A DNA stretch of 64,000 nt from Candidatus Saccharimonadota bacterium (GCA_017524405.1 JAFWSJ010000014.1:191623-255622), one strand, 5' to 3'. Numbered from the stretch's first letter, positions 11,171 through 18,253 are shown. Numbers and translations are program-made. Notes: generated from the sequence alone by a model not told the origin.

Positions 11171-11977
11171 CTAGCTCTTTCGCGTTTTTTCAAGCAAAAG
11201 CGACAAAATGAAGGCGGCGAGGTTGACGAGTACGACCGTGGCGCCGGTTGGCGTGGCAAGCATGTACGACAAAGCAAGACCAATTAGGAAGGCGACGATC
11301 GAAATGAGAACCGAAGCGAAGACGACGCCTTTGAAGTTTTTCGCGAGACGCATAGCAGTGAGGGTTGGGAAAATGATGAGACTCGAGATAAGAAGCGAGC
11401 CGAGGAGACGCATACCAAGCACGACCGTGCATGAGCAAATGGCGGCGAAGATTGCGTCATAGATGCTGGTTTTGACGCCGACCGACTTCGCAAATTCCTC
11501 GTCAAAGGTGATGGCAAAAATGCGGTGGTAAGCGAAGAGGTAGAGGCTAACGACGATGACTGCAAGGACGATGCTCATAACGACATCCGCCCAGCTGGCC
11601 GAGAGAATGCTGCCGAAGAGGTAACTATTTAGGTCAATATTCACGCCCTTCGAGACAGAAATCGCGAAGGTGCCGATAGCGAGACTGGAAGCCGAGAGTA
11701 CTGCGATAGCGGCGTCGCCATGAACTTTCTTGCTTTGGCTAAGGCGCAGCACGAAGAATGAGGCGATAATGACAACCGGCAAGGCGACATAGAGCGGCGC
11801 GAGACCGAGCACTGTCGCAAGCGCGAAGGCCGAGAAGGCGGTGTGGCTGAGGCCGTCGCCAATCATGGAATTTTTGCGAAGCACCAGTGAGACGCCGACG
11901 AGTGCGGCGCAAATTGCGACGCAGAGCCCGACGATGAGCGCGCGTTGCATGAAGGCATATTGGAACATTTCGATCAT
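11171..11977 (-). CDS. znuB: Zinc ABC transporter permease ZnuB-like
   Basis: 268 residues with about eight membrane segments, as in the ABC-3 permease family. It forms the membrane channel for zinc (or manganese) uptake with the ATPase and binding protein encoded just upstream. The family signature is seen around MIGDGLSHTAFSAFA near residues 37-50 and in the GMRLLGSLLISSLIIFPTLTA region. The ATG overlaps the stop of the ATPase gene (ATGA), so translation is coupled. Metal specificity is inferred from the Zur-like gene at the head of the operon. Confidence 0.92.
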   Translation of the reverse strand: MIEMFQYAFMQRALIVGLCVAICAALVGVSLVLRKNSMIGDGLSHTAFSAFALATVLGLAPLYVALPVVIIASFFVLRLSQSKKVHGDAAIAVLSASSLAIGTFAISVSKGVNIDLNSYLFGSILSASWADVVMSIVLAVIVVSLYLFAYHRIFAITFDEEFAKSVGVKTSIYDAIFAAICSCTVVLGMRLLGSLLISSLIIFPTLTAMRLAKNFKGVVFASVLISIVAFLIGLALSYMLATPTGATVVLVNLAAFILSLLLEKTRKS

Positions 11978-12651
11978 TTGTATTTCTCCAGATATTCTTC
12001 GGTTTTTGCGATGGTCGCCGCGCCGTTTTCGATTGCAATGACTTTATTACCAATGAGGTCGTCCGCGTCGAGGTCGTGGGTAATCATGATAATGGCGAGA
12101 TGTTGGTCTTTGTTTAGTTTCGCGAGAGTTTTATAGAAATCCTTACGCGATTTATAGTCGAGATTATTCGATGGCTCGTCGAGAATAAGAAGCTTCTTCG
12201 TCGCAGAAAGCGAGCGCGCGAGGAGAACCTTCTGGCGCTGACCGCCGGAGAGATTCGCGAAGCTATGCTTGGCAAGATTCTCGATGCCGAGCAACGCTAG
12301 GCTTTCCATGGCATGCTTTTTCTCATGATGGCAGTAGAATGGGCGCATCTTCATATGGCCGAGGCAGCCCGAGAGCACGATTTCTTCGACCGTGGCTGGG
12401 AAGTTTGCGTCTGGGCGAGTGTCCTGCGGGAGATAGCCGATTTTCGTTTGGTCGAGGCCTTCACCGAATTCAATTGCCCCGCTCGCCGGCTTAATGAGCC
12501 CGAGAATACCTTTTATCAGGGTGGATTTACCGGAGCCGTTCGCGCCAACCACGCAAGCAAAGTCCCCAGGCTCGAGCGTAAAGCTCGCGTCTTTTATGAT
12601 GATCTGCTCGCCGTATTTGAGGCGGAGTTTTTTGACGGAGAGGAGCGACAT
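11974..12651 (-). CDS. znuC: Zinc ABC transporter ATP-binding protein ZnuC-like
   Basis: 225 residues, one ABC domain: Walker A GANGSGKST near 37-45, Q-loop (YLPQDTRP), signature LSGGQRQKV, Walker B LLILDEPSNNLD and the switch His in MITHDLD. It energises the ZnuB permease. The start overlaps the stop codon of the binding-protein gene (TGATG) and its stop overlaps the permease start, so all three are translationally coupled. Confidence 0.94.
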   Translation of the reverse strand: MSLLSVKKLRLKYGEQIIIKDASFTLEPGDFACVVGANGSGKSTLIKGILGLIKPASGAIEFGEGLDQTKIGYLPQDTRPDANFPATVEEIVLSGCLGHMKMRPFYCHHEKKHAMESLALLGIENLAKHSFANLSGGQRQKVLLARSLSATKKLLILDEPSNNLDYKSRKDFYKTLAKLNKDQHLAIIMITHDLDADDLIGNKVIAIENGAATIAKTEEYLEKYK

Positions 12652-13589
12652 CAGTAGAGTGCCTCCTTGAGCGTGTCGACGTTTTTTTCCATAATGTCGG
12701 CATAGGTGACGCCCTTTTCGAAGTCTTCCTGCGAAATATTGTGCGCAGCGGAAAGCTCATAGACTTTTGCGCCAGATTCGTCGGCGATGGTCTGGGCAAG
12801 CTGGCCGTTTGTTAACTCAATCTTAAAGATGGCCTTCGCATTAGTCTCTTTCGCCTTGTCAACGAGAAAAGCGACCGTACTACTGCTAGCCTCGGTCTGG
12901 TCGGAACAGCCCGGAAAGGCCGCAAAATAGTCGAGGCCATATTCGTCGACAAAGTAACGGAATGGGAAGCGATCGCCAAAGATGAGGGTTTTACTTGGTG
13001 CCGCCATGACGACCGAGCGGAAATTCTCGTCAATATCCCTGATGCGCACAAGATAATTATTGGCATTCTCGACGTATTGCTCAGATTTGTCTGGTTCGAG
13101 ATCGGAGAGCTTGTCGCGAATCGCCTCGATAAGCCTTATCGCATTCTTTGGGCTAGTCCAGATGTGCTCGTCGTACTCCTCCTCTTCTTCCTCTTCTTCG
13201 CCTTCCATGCCCTCTTTTTCTTCCTCGGTTTTTAGCTCGACGAAGTCCATAAGGCGCAGAGTCTTGTCGCGCGAAATATTATTGTCTGCGAGAATTTTAT
13301 CCACCCAAGCATCCGATTCCCCGCCATTATAGATGAAGAGCTTCGCCTGCTGGATCGCAATAATGTCCTGCGGGGTCGGCTCGTAGTCGTGAGTTTCGGT
13401 CCCCGGCTTAATCAGCATTTTTACGCCATTGCCATCGCCCGTAACGGCGCGCGCAAAATCGTAACCGACGAAGTTCGAGGAGACGATTTTTGCATTTTCT
13501 GGATGAAATTTCGGCCAGAGGATGAAGAACGCGATGATGCCGACCAACGAAATCGCGAGCATAATAATGTTTTTAATCAGTTGTTTCAT
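12651..13589 (-). CDS. znuA: Zinc ABC transporter substrate-binding protein (ZnuA/cluster 9)
   Basis: 312 residues, membrane-anchored by an N-terminal hydrophobic segment (about 9-27). Cluster 9 features: GTETHDYEPTPQD with the first metal His, then an acidic insertion of eight consecutive Glu near residue 135 before EHIWTSPKNA with the second His, where other ZnuA proteins have a His-rich loop. The third ligand position reads GDRFPFRYF instead of a His, as in one known subgroup, and GCSDQTEAS follows. Shine-Dalgarno AAGGGTGG lies 4 nt before the ATG. It starts 12 nt after zur and captures zinc at the cell surface. Confidence 0.92.
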   Translation of the reverse strand: MKQLIKNIIMLAISLVGIIAFFILWPKFHPENAKIVSSNFVGYDFARAVTGDGNGVKMLIKPGTETHDYEPTPQDIIAIQQAKLFIYNGGESDAWVDKILADNNISRDKTLRLMDFVELKTEEEKEGMEGEEEEEEEEYDEHIWTSPKNAIRLIEAIRDKLSDLEPDKSEQYVENANNYLVRIRDIDENFRSVVMAAPSKTLIFGDRFPFRYFVDEYGLDYFAAFPGCSDQTEASSSTVAFLVDKAKETNAKAIFKIELTNGQLAQTIADESGAKVYELSAAHNISQEDFEKGVTYADIMEKNVDTLKEALY

Positions 13590-13601
13590 TTTTCCACCCT
13601 T

Positions 13602-13991
13602 TCACTTTGCGCAGCGCTTGCAAGTACCGCCAATAATAATATTCTTTTCGTCTGCCTGGAAGCCATGTTCGTCCGCGACGTGCTCCATGAGTTGTTTCAC
13701 GAGGCGGCAATCGGTATGCTCGAGACGGCCGCACTGGTCGCATTTCAGATAGCAGTGACCAGTATTATGACAATCCTCAAGATATTGAAAACGGACCGTA
13801 CCGTCAGCCGAGATGTTCTTACGCAAGTCCCCCGCCTCGATCATCTCGTCGGCGACGCGATAGATGGTAGTAAGCCCCACATCTTCGCCCAAGCGAACGA
13901 GCTCGTTATAGATATCTTTGACTGAAAATTCGCGGCTCTGGTCGGCGATGATTTTCTGAATTTTTACTTTTTGGCGGGTATTGTATGTCAT
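13602..13991 (-). CDS. zur: Fur-family metalloregulator, Zur-like
   Basis: 129 residues. It has an N-terminal winged helix (KIIADQSREFSVKDIYNEL...GLTTIYRVADEMIEAG) and a dimerisation domain with the zinc pairs CDQC (near 98-101) and CKRC at the C-terminus. It heads the znuA-znuC-znuB operon, so zinc is the likely ligand; Fur or PerR specificity is not excluded. The ATG lies 6 nt after a TATACT -10 box, and a perfect palindrome overlaps its -35 box, so it probably represses itself and the transporter. Confidence 0.9.
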   Translation of the reverse strand: MTYNTRQKVKIQKIIADQSREFSVKDIYNELVRLGEDVGLTTIYRVADEMIEAGDLRKNISADGTVRFQYLEDCHNTGHCYLKCDQCGRLEHTDCRLVKQLMEHVADEHGFQADEKNIIIGGTCKRCAK

Positions 13992-13997
13992 ACCTCT

Positions 13998-14026
13998 AGT
14001 ATACTACTATATCTAGAAATTGAAAA
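13998..14026 (-). promoter_or_regulatory. Promoter of the zur-znuACB operon
   Basis: -35-like TTTTCA (14021-14026), 17-nt spacer, -10 TATACT (13998-14003), ATG 6 nt later. The -35 box lies inside the Fur-family palindrome. Confidence 0.65.
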
Positions 14027-14042
14027 TGATTTTCATTTTCAA
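14020..14042. promoter_or_regulatory. Fur/Zur box
   Basis: Perfect inverted repeat with 10-bp arms TTGAAAATGA and TCATTTTCAA separated by 3 nt. It contains a 7-1-7 Fur-type core TGAAAAT-G-ATTTTCA. It overlaps the -35 box of zur and ends 27 nt before the -35 box of the divergent gene at 14190. Confidence 0.8.
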
Positions 14043-14069
14043 AATAATAGATACGCTTATGGTTATCTA

Positions 14070-14098
14070 TTGACTTTTTAGCGTAAGTGTGGTGTAAT
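14070..14098 (+). promoter_or_regulatory. Promoter of the small gene at 14190
   Basis: -35 TTGACT (14070-14075), 17-nt spacer containing AGCGTAAGTGTGG, -10 TGTAAT (14093-14098). The leader is about 85 nt. Confidence 0.7.
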
Positions 14099-14189
14099 GT
14101 AATTATACTAATCTCACAGGGAGGTTAGAAAAAATACACCGATCCCGAAGCGTATGCCAGGGATAGAAACTTCACAAGGAGGTATCTGT

Positions 14190-14546
14190 ATGGATATCAA
14201 AGTAACAGCCAGAACGTACAAGGTTTGCGGCGGCCCCGCAAAGGACACACTGTTTGACGCAGTAAAGTATGCCTATGACAATACTAATCGCGTAACAGTC
14301 AACTTCAGCGTAGTCTTCGACTACGAAGCTCCAGGCGGCACCTACCGCCCTCTCCATGTCAGCAATTTCAAGCTGATCGGCATTGCTCACGAGGATGGCT
14401 CCGGCCACAAGTTCAACATCGCGGGCTACTGCTATGTTCGATTCGCTCCGATGAATCCCGAGGCGTCACACTTCCATCAGAGACGCTTCACGATGTTCTA
14501 TGATGCGAAGAAGCGCGAAGGAAAAATCACTTTCCCCGAAAGCTAA
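14190..14546 (+). CDS. Small soluble protein of unknown function (118 aa)
   Basis: I do not recognise the family. The start MDIKVTARTYKV is set by AAGGAGG 7 nt upstream of the ATG; an upstream in-frame ATG lacks such a site. No signal peptide or membrane segment is seen; the protein looks beta-rich, with several aromatic residues (HFHQRRFTMFYDAKKREG near the C-terminus). It is a single-gene unit with its own promoter and a strong terminator and runs divergently from zur, with the Fur-type box between. Zinc control is possible but the box lies upstream of, not within, its promoter. Confidence 0.85.
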   Translation: MDIKVTARTYKVCGGPAKDTLFDAVKYAYDNTNRVTVNFSVVFDYEAPGGTYRPLHVSNFKLIGIAHEDGSGHKFNIAGYCYVRFAPMNPEASHFHQRRFTMFYDAKKREGKITFPES

Positions 14547-14553
14547 AACCTCC

Positions 14554-14588
14554 AATACCCAGGCAGCCAGCCTGGGTATTATTTTTTG
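14554..14588 (+). terminator. Terminator of the gene at 14190
   Basis: Perfect 11-bp stem AATACCCAGGC/GCCTGGGTATT with a 5-nt loop, followed by ATTTTTTG. Confidence 0.92.
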
Positions 14589-14590
14589 GC

Positions 14591-14612
14591 AAAAAAATAA
14601 TCCCTCTCGGGA
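14591..14612 (-). terminator. Terminator of the tRNA-Cys/tRNA-Leu unit
   Basis: Minus-strand TCCC-GAGA-GGGA followed by TTATTTTTTT, 10 nt after the CCA end of tRNA-Leu. Confidence 0.75.
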
Positions 14613-14621
14613 ATCAAAAGT

Positions 14622-14708
14622 TGGTGGGCGAGATGGGACTCGAACCCATAATCCGGTAAAGGAAGCAGATTTTAAGTCTGCCGCGTATACCAATTCCGCC
14701 ACTCGCCC
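14622..14708 (-). tRNA. tRNA-Leu (anticodon TAA)
   Basis: 87 nt with encoded CCA, acceptor GGGCGAG/CTCGCCC, anticodon stem GCAGA/TCTGC with loop CTTAAAA, a long variable arm (class II) and a normal T-loop TTCGAGT with a normal GG in the D-loop. It lies 23 nt after tRNA-Cys. Confidence 0.95.
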
Positions 14709-14731
14709 CTAGGAGACCTAAATAATCTATA

Positions 14732-14805
14732 TGGAGGTGCGTACCAGAGTTGCACTGGTCTACGAGGTTTTGCAGACCTCTGCGTAACTGCTCCGCCAAC
14801 GCACC
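14732..14805 (-). tRNA. tRNA-Cys (anticodon GCA)
   Basis: 74 nt with encoded CCA and discriminator T: acceptor GGTGCGT/ACGCACC, anticodon stem GAGGT/ACCTC with loop CTGCAAA, T-arm ACCAG/CTGGT. The T-loop is TGCAACT, so position 55 is G instead of U. The D-loop reads AGCAGTTA, so position 18 is A instead of G. Both partners of the conserved 18-55 contact are changed. A TAAAAT -10 box about 7 nt upstream gives it its own promoter. Confidence 0.93.
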
Positions 14806-14831
14806 ATGGCTCTATTTTAGCAAAGGTCGGG

Positions 14832-14912
14832 CAAAAAAATAAGTCCCTTTCGCATGAGACTCATTTCTAATTGTCCGGGTCAACTCTCAGTGATCCCGAC
14901 AAACACCTCTTG
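14832..14912 (-). ncRNA. Small RNA of about 80 nt, family unknown
   Basis: A minus-strand unit with a near-consensus promoter and an intrinsic terminator but no open frame. From the predicted start near 14912 the RNA holds one hairpin (TTGTC-GGG pairing with CCC-GGACAA, one bulge, around 14869-14900) and then the terminator: a 9-bp stem (14839-14864, two G-U pairs) with 8-nt loop and seven U residues. Downstream lies only tRNA-Cys, which has its own promoter, so a riboswitch controlling a gene is unlikely. It resembles no RNA family that I can name. Confidence 0.65.
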
Positions 14913-14918
14913 CTTATT

Positions 14919-14947
14919 ATTTTAGACGCAAGCATTTTATTAGTCAA
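14919..14947 (-). promoter_or_regulatory. Promoter of the small RNA at 14832-14912
   Basis: -35 TTGACT (14942-14947), 17-nt spacer, -10 TAAAAT (14919-14924). It is back to back with a plus-strand promoter whose -35 starts at 14950. Confidence 0.75.
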
Positions 14948-14949
14948 CA

Positions 14950-14979
14950 TTGACTTTTTCGTGTTTTATTGTGTTATAT
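14950..14979 (+). promoter_or_regulatory. Distal promoter upstream of superoxide reductase
   Basis: -35 TTGACT (14950-14955), 18-nt spacer ending TGTG, -10 TTATAT (14974-14979). The transcript would have a leader of about 115 nt holding a 14-codon frame (15002-15046). Confidence 0.55.
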
Positions 14980-15001
14980 ACTCATGAATTAACAGGGGTA
15001 G

Positions 15002-15046
15002 ATGGATGAAAATCTATTTACTATTTGCGGAAATGTTGCGGAATAA
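15002..15046 (+). other. Possible 14-residue upstream peptide
   Basis: ATG to TAA, MDENLFTICGNVAE, with AGGGG a few nt upstream. It lies between the distal promoter and the proximal promoter of the superoxide reductase gene. No attenuator hairpin is seen, so a leader peptide is only a possibility. Confidence 0.2.
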
Positions 15047-15050
15047 TATA

Positions 15051-15080
15051 TTGATAAAAGCACGAGAAATAAGGTAAAAT
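15051..15080 (+). promoter_or_regulatory. Proximal promoter of superoxide reductase
   Basis: TTGATA (15051-15056), 18-nt spacer, TAAAAT (15075-15080), followed by the Shine-Dalgarno AAAGGAGG before the ATG at 15101. Confidence 0.6.
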
Positions 15081-15100
15081 AGAAGCAATAAAGGAGGTTT

Positions 15101-15496
15101 ATGGGAGAAAAACGAGAAGGCTTGAAGTTTTATCGCTGCAATACTTGCGGTAATCTGTTCTTCGTCATGATTGATCCAGATGTACGCCCTTCTTGCTGCG
15201 GCAATGAAATGGAAGTTATCGATACGATTCATGGTACCGAAGGTAGTGAAAAACATGCGCCAATTATTGAGCTAAATCAGAACGATACAGAGGTCCAGGT
15301 CGGCCTACAGCTTCACGCTATGGAGCCTGAGCATCGCATCGAATGGGTGGCTCTAACAGATGGCGAACGCGTCGAAATTCAGAAACTTGGTCTTTCTACC
15401 CCACCAGTCGTGAAGTTCTCAAAGATGAACGGCGCCGGCAAGGTTCGCGCCTATGCGTTCTGTAATATTCACGGCCTATGGGAATCCGAAAAGTAG
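15101..15496 (+). CDS. dfx: Desulfoferrodoxin-type superoxide reductase (2Fe-SOR)
   Basis: 131 residues, full two-domain form. It reduces superoxide to hydrogen peroxide without making oxygen. The N-terminal desulforedoxin domain has C13, C16, C32 and C33 for the FeS4 centre. The catalytic domain has the E50-K51-H52 loop, H72 and H78 (HAMEPEH) and C121/H124 (FCNIHGLW) for the active Fe centre. Strong Shine-Dalgarno AAAGGAGG. It heads a unit with a CPSC membrane protein (19-nt overlap) and a membrane DsbA-like protein, so oxygen defence and thiol chemistry seem linked. The natural electron donor is not seen in the window. Confidence 0.95.
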   Translation: MGEKREGLKFYRCNTCGNLFFVMIDPDVRPSCCGNEMEVIDTIHGTEGSEKHAPIIELNQNDTEVQVGLQLHAMEPEHRIEWVALTDGERVEIQKLGLSTPPVVKFSKMNGAGKVRAYAFCNIHGLWESEK

Positions 15497-16089
15497 CTGA
15501 GACGATCTTTGATCGGGCGAAGCTTGGTTTGTTCGGTTTTGGCAAAGTTTTTTCGCGTCCAAAATATGCGATTTTTGGTATATTCTGCATAATTTTGATC
15601 GCTTATATCTTGAGTTTTTGGCAAAATGGCAACGGAAATTGGCAGTTAATATGCTCTGGACTGCCGCTCGGCGATAAGCTCGGCGTCCTGGGACGCGTCT
15701 TCCTAAATATCGGCGAGAACTTTACGTCGCTCTGGGGCATCAGCATCATCCTGCTCGCTATTCTACAGGGCATCGTGATTGCGCAGCTCGTCTTTACTTG
15801 GCGCCACCGCGAGAAAAATGCCGCTCTAGACGGAGCAAGCACTGGTGGAATTGGAGCCATACTCGGCTTCATCGCCCTGGGCTGCCCAAGCTGCGGAATC
15901 GGCCTGCTTACCCCTATTCTCTCAGCAATCGCCGGAGCAAGCGCAGTCGCTATGGCAGAGACGATTGGTAAAATTTTCACAATTCTCGCCTTTAGCCTAC
16001 TTATCTTTACTATCCTCGGACTCGGTTATATCGACTATGTCCTAGCAAGCGTTAATAACAGAAAGGAAAAGCATGCAAAAAGCAATTAG
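15478..16089 (+). CDS. Membrane protein with CPSC motif
   Basis: 203 residues with about four membrane segments (27-48, 84-106, 122-155, 164-188). Cysteines at 37, 59 and a pair in ALGCPSCGIG (136/139) near the start of the third segment. I do not recognise a named family. The gene overlaps the superoxide reductase stop by 19 nt and the DsbA-like start by 17 nt, so the three are translated together. A membrane redox partner that reoxidises or reduces the DsbA-like protein, in the manner of DsbB, VKOR or CcdA, is a plausible inference from the CxxC pair and the neighbours, not shown by homology. Confidence 0.8.
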   Translation: MGIRKVAETIFDRAKLGLFGFGKVFSRPKYAIFGIFCIILIAYILSFWQNGNGNWQLICSGLPLGDKLGVLGRVFLNIGENFTSLWGISIILLAILQGIVIAQLVFTWRHREKNAALDGASTGGIGAILGFIALGCPSCGIGLLTPILSAIAGASAVAMAETIGKIFTILAFSLLIFTILGLGYIDYVLASVNNRKEKHAKSN

Positions 16090-16792
16090 AATTGGCGCAT
16101 TGGTTGCCGTAATTGGACTTCTTGTGGGGCTCGTGGTATATAACATACTCAACCCGCCAGCGCCAGATAATAGCGTCTGGAACGCCGCAATGAGCAAGGG
16201 CGACACCGAAACCGCGAAGCACCACTTCGTCATGTACACGGATATCTTCTGCCCATATTGCGACAAATTCTCGAATGCAATCGCCGCAAACCTCGATAAG
16301 TGGGAGAAGGACTATATTGAGCGCGAAAACGTCCTCTTTGAAATTCGCGTCACGGACATAAACTATAGAAACGGCCATTCGAACAACAGCCGCCCAGCTG
16401 GCATCGCCGCGTATTGTGCCGCCAGACAGAATAAGTTCTGGGATTACTACTACGCATTGCTCGCCCAGATGTTCGAAGATTACCACTCGAAAGGCATCGG
16501 TGTCGATCCGTATAGCCAGCATATCCCAGACCTCCCAAATAGCTACTTCACCGACGTCGCAAAGGACATCGAGTTCGATCAAGACAGCTTCAAGCAATGC
16601 GTCGACAACCAGGAAACCCTGAGCGAACTCAACAAAAATACCGCCAAGGCCGAAAAGAACCTCAATGGCAGCGGTATCCCGCACTTCGTCTTCGATAAGT
16701 TCGTCTACGACGGCTTCGCTGGCAACTGGGACACGACTCACGATTACGAGCAAGTCAAAACGCTCATGAACGCGGGCCTATCTACGAAGTAA
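16073..16792 (+). CDS. Membrane-anchored DsbA-like thiol oxidoreductase
   Basis: 239 residues. An N-terminal signal anchor (about 5-24) is followed by a thioredoxin fold with active site FCPYC (HHFVMYTDIFCPYCDKF, near residues 50-66), a helical insertion, and the cis-proline loop SGIPHF near residue 203. It probably acts outside the membrane on disulfides of secreted proteins; several exported proteins in the window have paired cysteines. It overlaps the CPSC membrane gene by 17 nt. A following -10-like TATAAT (16799-16804) separates it from the stomatin gene. Confidence 0.88.
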   Translation: MQKAIRIGALVAVIGLLVGLVVYNILNPPAPDNSVWNAAMSKGDTETAKHHFVMYTDIFCPYCDKFSNAIAANLDKWEKDYIERENVLFEIRVTDINYRNGHSNNSRPAGIAAYCAARQNKFWDYYYALLAQMFEDYHSKGIGVDPYSQHIPDLPNSYFTDVAKDIEFDQDSFKQCVDNQETLSELNKNTAKAEKNLNGSGIPHFVFDKFVYDGFAGNWDTTHDYEQVKTLMNAGLSTK

Positions 16793-16828
16793 ATATTGTA
16801 TAATTAATAAAAATAAAAGGAGATTATT

Positions 16829-17575
16829 ATGGAACTCGCTGGTGTTTTCTTCGGCGTATTCATCCTAGTATTACTATTTATCATCTTGCCGGGTTGCCGC
16901 GTTGTGCGCCAATTCGAACGCGGTGTCATATTTACGCTCGGTAAGTATAGCGGCATCAAGGGGCCAGGCCTTCGCCTGATTTTCCCTTACTTCCAGACCA
17001 TGCAGCGTGTCGACGTGCGCTCCACGCCAATCGACGTGCCGAAACAGGAGGTGATTACGAAGGATAACGTCACGGTCGGCGTCGATGCTATCGTGTATTT
17101 CCGCGTGCTCGATCCAGCCAAGGCTTTGCTCGAGACGACGAATTACATCTACGCGACGACCAACTTCGCGCAGGCCGCTCTCCGCGATATTACCGGCAAC
17201 TTCGAGCTCGATGAGCTTCTTTCTAAGCGCGATGAGATTTCCGCACAGATCAAGGAAATCGTCGATAAAGAAACTGACAAATGGGGTATCGACATCGAGA
17301 ACGTGAAGCTCCAGAACATCGAGCTCCCAGGCGATATGAAACGCGCTATGGCAAAGCAGGCTGAGGCTGAGCGTGAACGCCGCGCCGCCATCATCGTGGC
17401 TGAAGGTGAAAAATCTGCCGCAAAGTCCGTGGCCGATGCCGCTTCTTTGCTCGCTCGTACCCCAGGCGGTATTCAGATTCGTACCCTTCAGACGCTCGAG
17501 AAGATTTCCTCAGATCCTTCCCAGAAGACCGTCATCGTACTCCCGAACGATATCAAGGATTTCTTGAAAAAATAA
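16829..17575 (+). CDS. SPFH/stomatin-like membrane protein
   Basis: 248 residues: an N-terminal membrane segment (4-22) and the SPFH domain (VVRQFERGVIFTLGKYSGI...PGLRLIFP...DVRSTPIDVPKQEVITKDN), then a helical stretch ending in GGIQIRTLQTLEKI. Stomatins form oligomeric membrane scaffolds and often pair with an NfeD partner, which is not present here. Shine-Dalgarno AAAAGGAG, and a -10-like TATAAT 24 nt upstream of the ATG. It follows the redox genes and ends in a strong terminator. Confidence 0.92.
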   Translation: MELAGVFFGVFILVLLFIILPGCRVVRQFERGVIFTLGKYSGIKGPGLRLIFPYFQTMQRVDVRSTPIDVPKQEVITKDNVTVGVDAIVYFRVLDPAKALLETTNYIYATTNFAQAALRDITGNFELDELLSKRDEISAQIKEIVDKETDKWGIDIENVKLQNIELPGDMKRAMAKQAEAERERRAAIIVAEGEKSAAKSVADAASLLARTPGGIQIRTLQTLEKISSDPSQKTVIVLPNDIKDFLKK

Positions 17576-17582
17576 GGCATGT

Positions 17583-17615
17583 AAAAACCACCGCATGGGG
17601 GAGCGGTGGTTTTTT
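17583..17615. terminator. Bidirectional terminator after the stomatin gene
   Basis: Stem of AAAACCACCGC with GCGGTGGTTTT and an 8-nt loop; T-run on the plus strand, A-run (T-run on minus) on the other. It serves the stomatin gene and the convergent hypothetical gene at 17624. Confidence 0.9.
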
Positions 17616-17623
17616 GAAGGTTT

Positions 17624-18118
17624 TTAGCTAGAGTGCGAAATGAGCTGACCGTAGTCGTCGCAGCTGGGCGTGCGCCTTATCTTATTAACAAACCGGCGAA
17701 GCCATAACTGGATACGCTCTCCGAGCGACCTCTTGTTGTATTCGTCGCAACGACGACGTTCATACTCGCGCCTGTAGGCCGGATTACTAAAGTAATCTTC
17801 CCTCGAAGCCTCTTCTTTAGCCTGCAGCTCCGGGTCCGAAGCAACAATTTTCTCGTAAGATTCCTGTCTCGCTACACGGCATTCATCAAGCATAGGATTT
17901 CTCTTTTCGGGCTGAAATTCAAACCCCGAGCTATCCTGAACGACGATTCTTTCCTGAAATTGCTCGCTAAAGGTCAGCTTATTCTCGCTGGCCTCCCCCG
18001 CTTTTAACCTAGCAATCTCCTCATCCTTCGCTTCGACAGCGAGCTGCAATTTATCGATGATGCCCTGGAGTTCTTTTTTCGTTGTACGCGAATTATACAA
18101 CTTCGTATTATTATCCAT
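17624..18118 (-). CDS. Hypothetical charged protein (164 aa)
   Basis: I do not recognise the family. It begins with a polar stretch and a helix with coiled-coil character (about 15-42, KELQGIIDKLQLAVEAKDEE), has a Glu/Arg-rich middle with many Tyr and Arg (YRREYERRRCDEYNKR) and a basic C-terminus. No signal peptide is seen. AAAGGAG lies about 11 nt before the ATG. Single-gene unit, convergent with the stomatin gene and divergent from the Nudix gene. Confidence 0.75.
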   Translation of the reverse strand: MDNNTKLYNSRTTKKELQGIIDKLQLAVEAKDEEIARLKAGEASENKLTFSEQFQERIVVQDSSGFEFQPEKRNPMLDECRVARQESYEKIVASDPELQAKEEASREDYFSNPAYRREYERRRCDEYNKRSLGERIQLWLRRFVNKIRRTPSCDDYGQLISHSS

Positions 18119-18241
18119 ACTAGTACCTTCTCCTTTCTAAAGAACTATTTTGGATGCACAAAAAATGTGCTTCGCAATTCATCGCTTCCATTATATCACA
18201 AAAACGGCAAAAAGTCAATCACTACCCCTGGTAGTTTGTGG

Positions 18242-18247
18242 TATGAT
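18242..18247 (+). promoter_or_regulatory. -10 box of the double-Nudix gene (leaderless)
   Basis: TATGAT preceded by TTTGTGG (extended -10), 6 nt before the ATG. The intervening AGGAG is too close to the ATG to act as a normal ribosome binding site. Confidence 0.55.
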
Positions 18248-18253
18248 AGGAGT

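Noticed and set aside
12651-13589. Missing third His ligand taken as a dead ZnuA
   Set aside because: The GDRFPFRYF replacement belongs to a recognised subgroup of metal-binding proteins, so loss of function is not implied.
14869-14912. CTGAGA and ACCC strings recalling a TPP riboswitch in the small RNA
   Set aside because: The second conserved TPP arm is missing, the RNA is too short, and no gene follows for control.
18248-18253. AGGAGT as the ribosome binding site of the double Nudix gene
   Set aside because: It abuts the ATG with no room for a normal spacing and lies between the -10 box and the expected start site, so it would not be in the mRNA.
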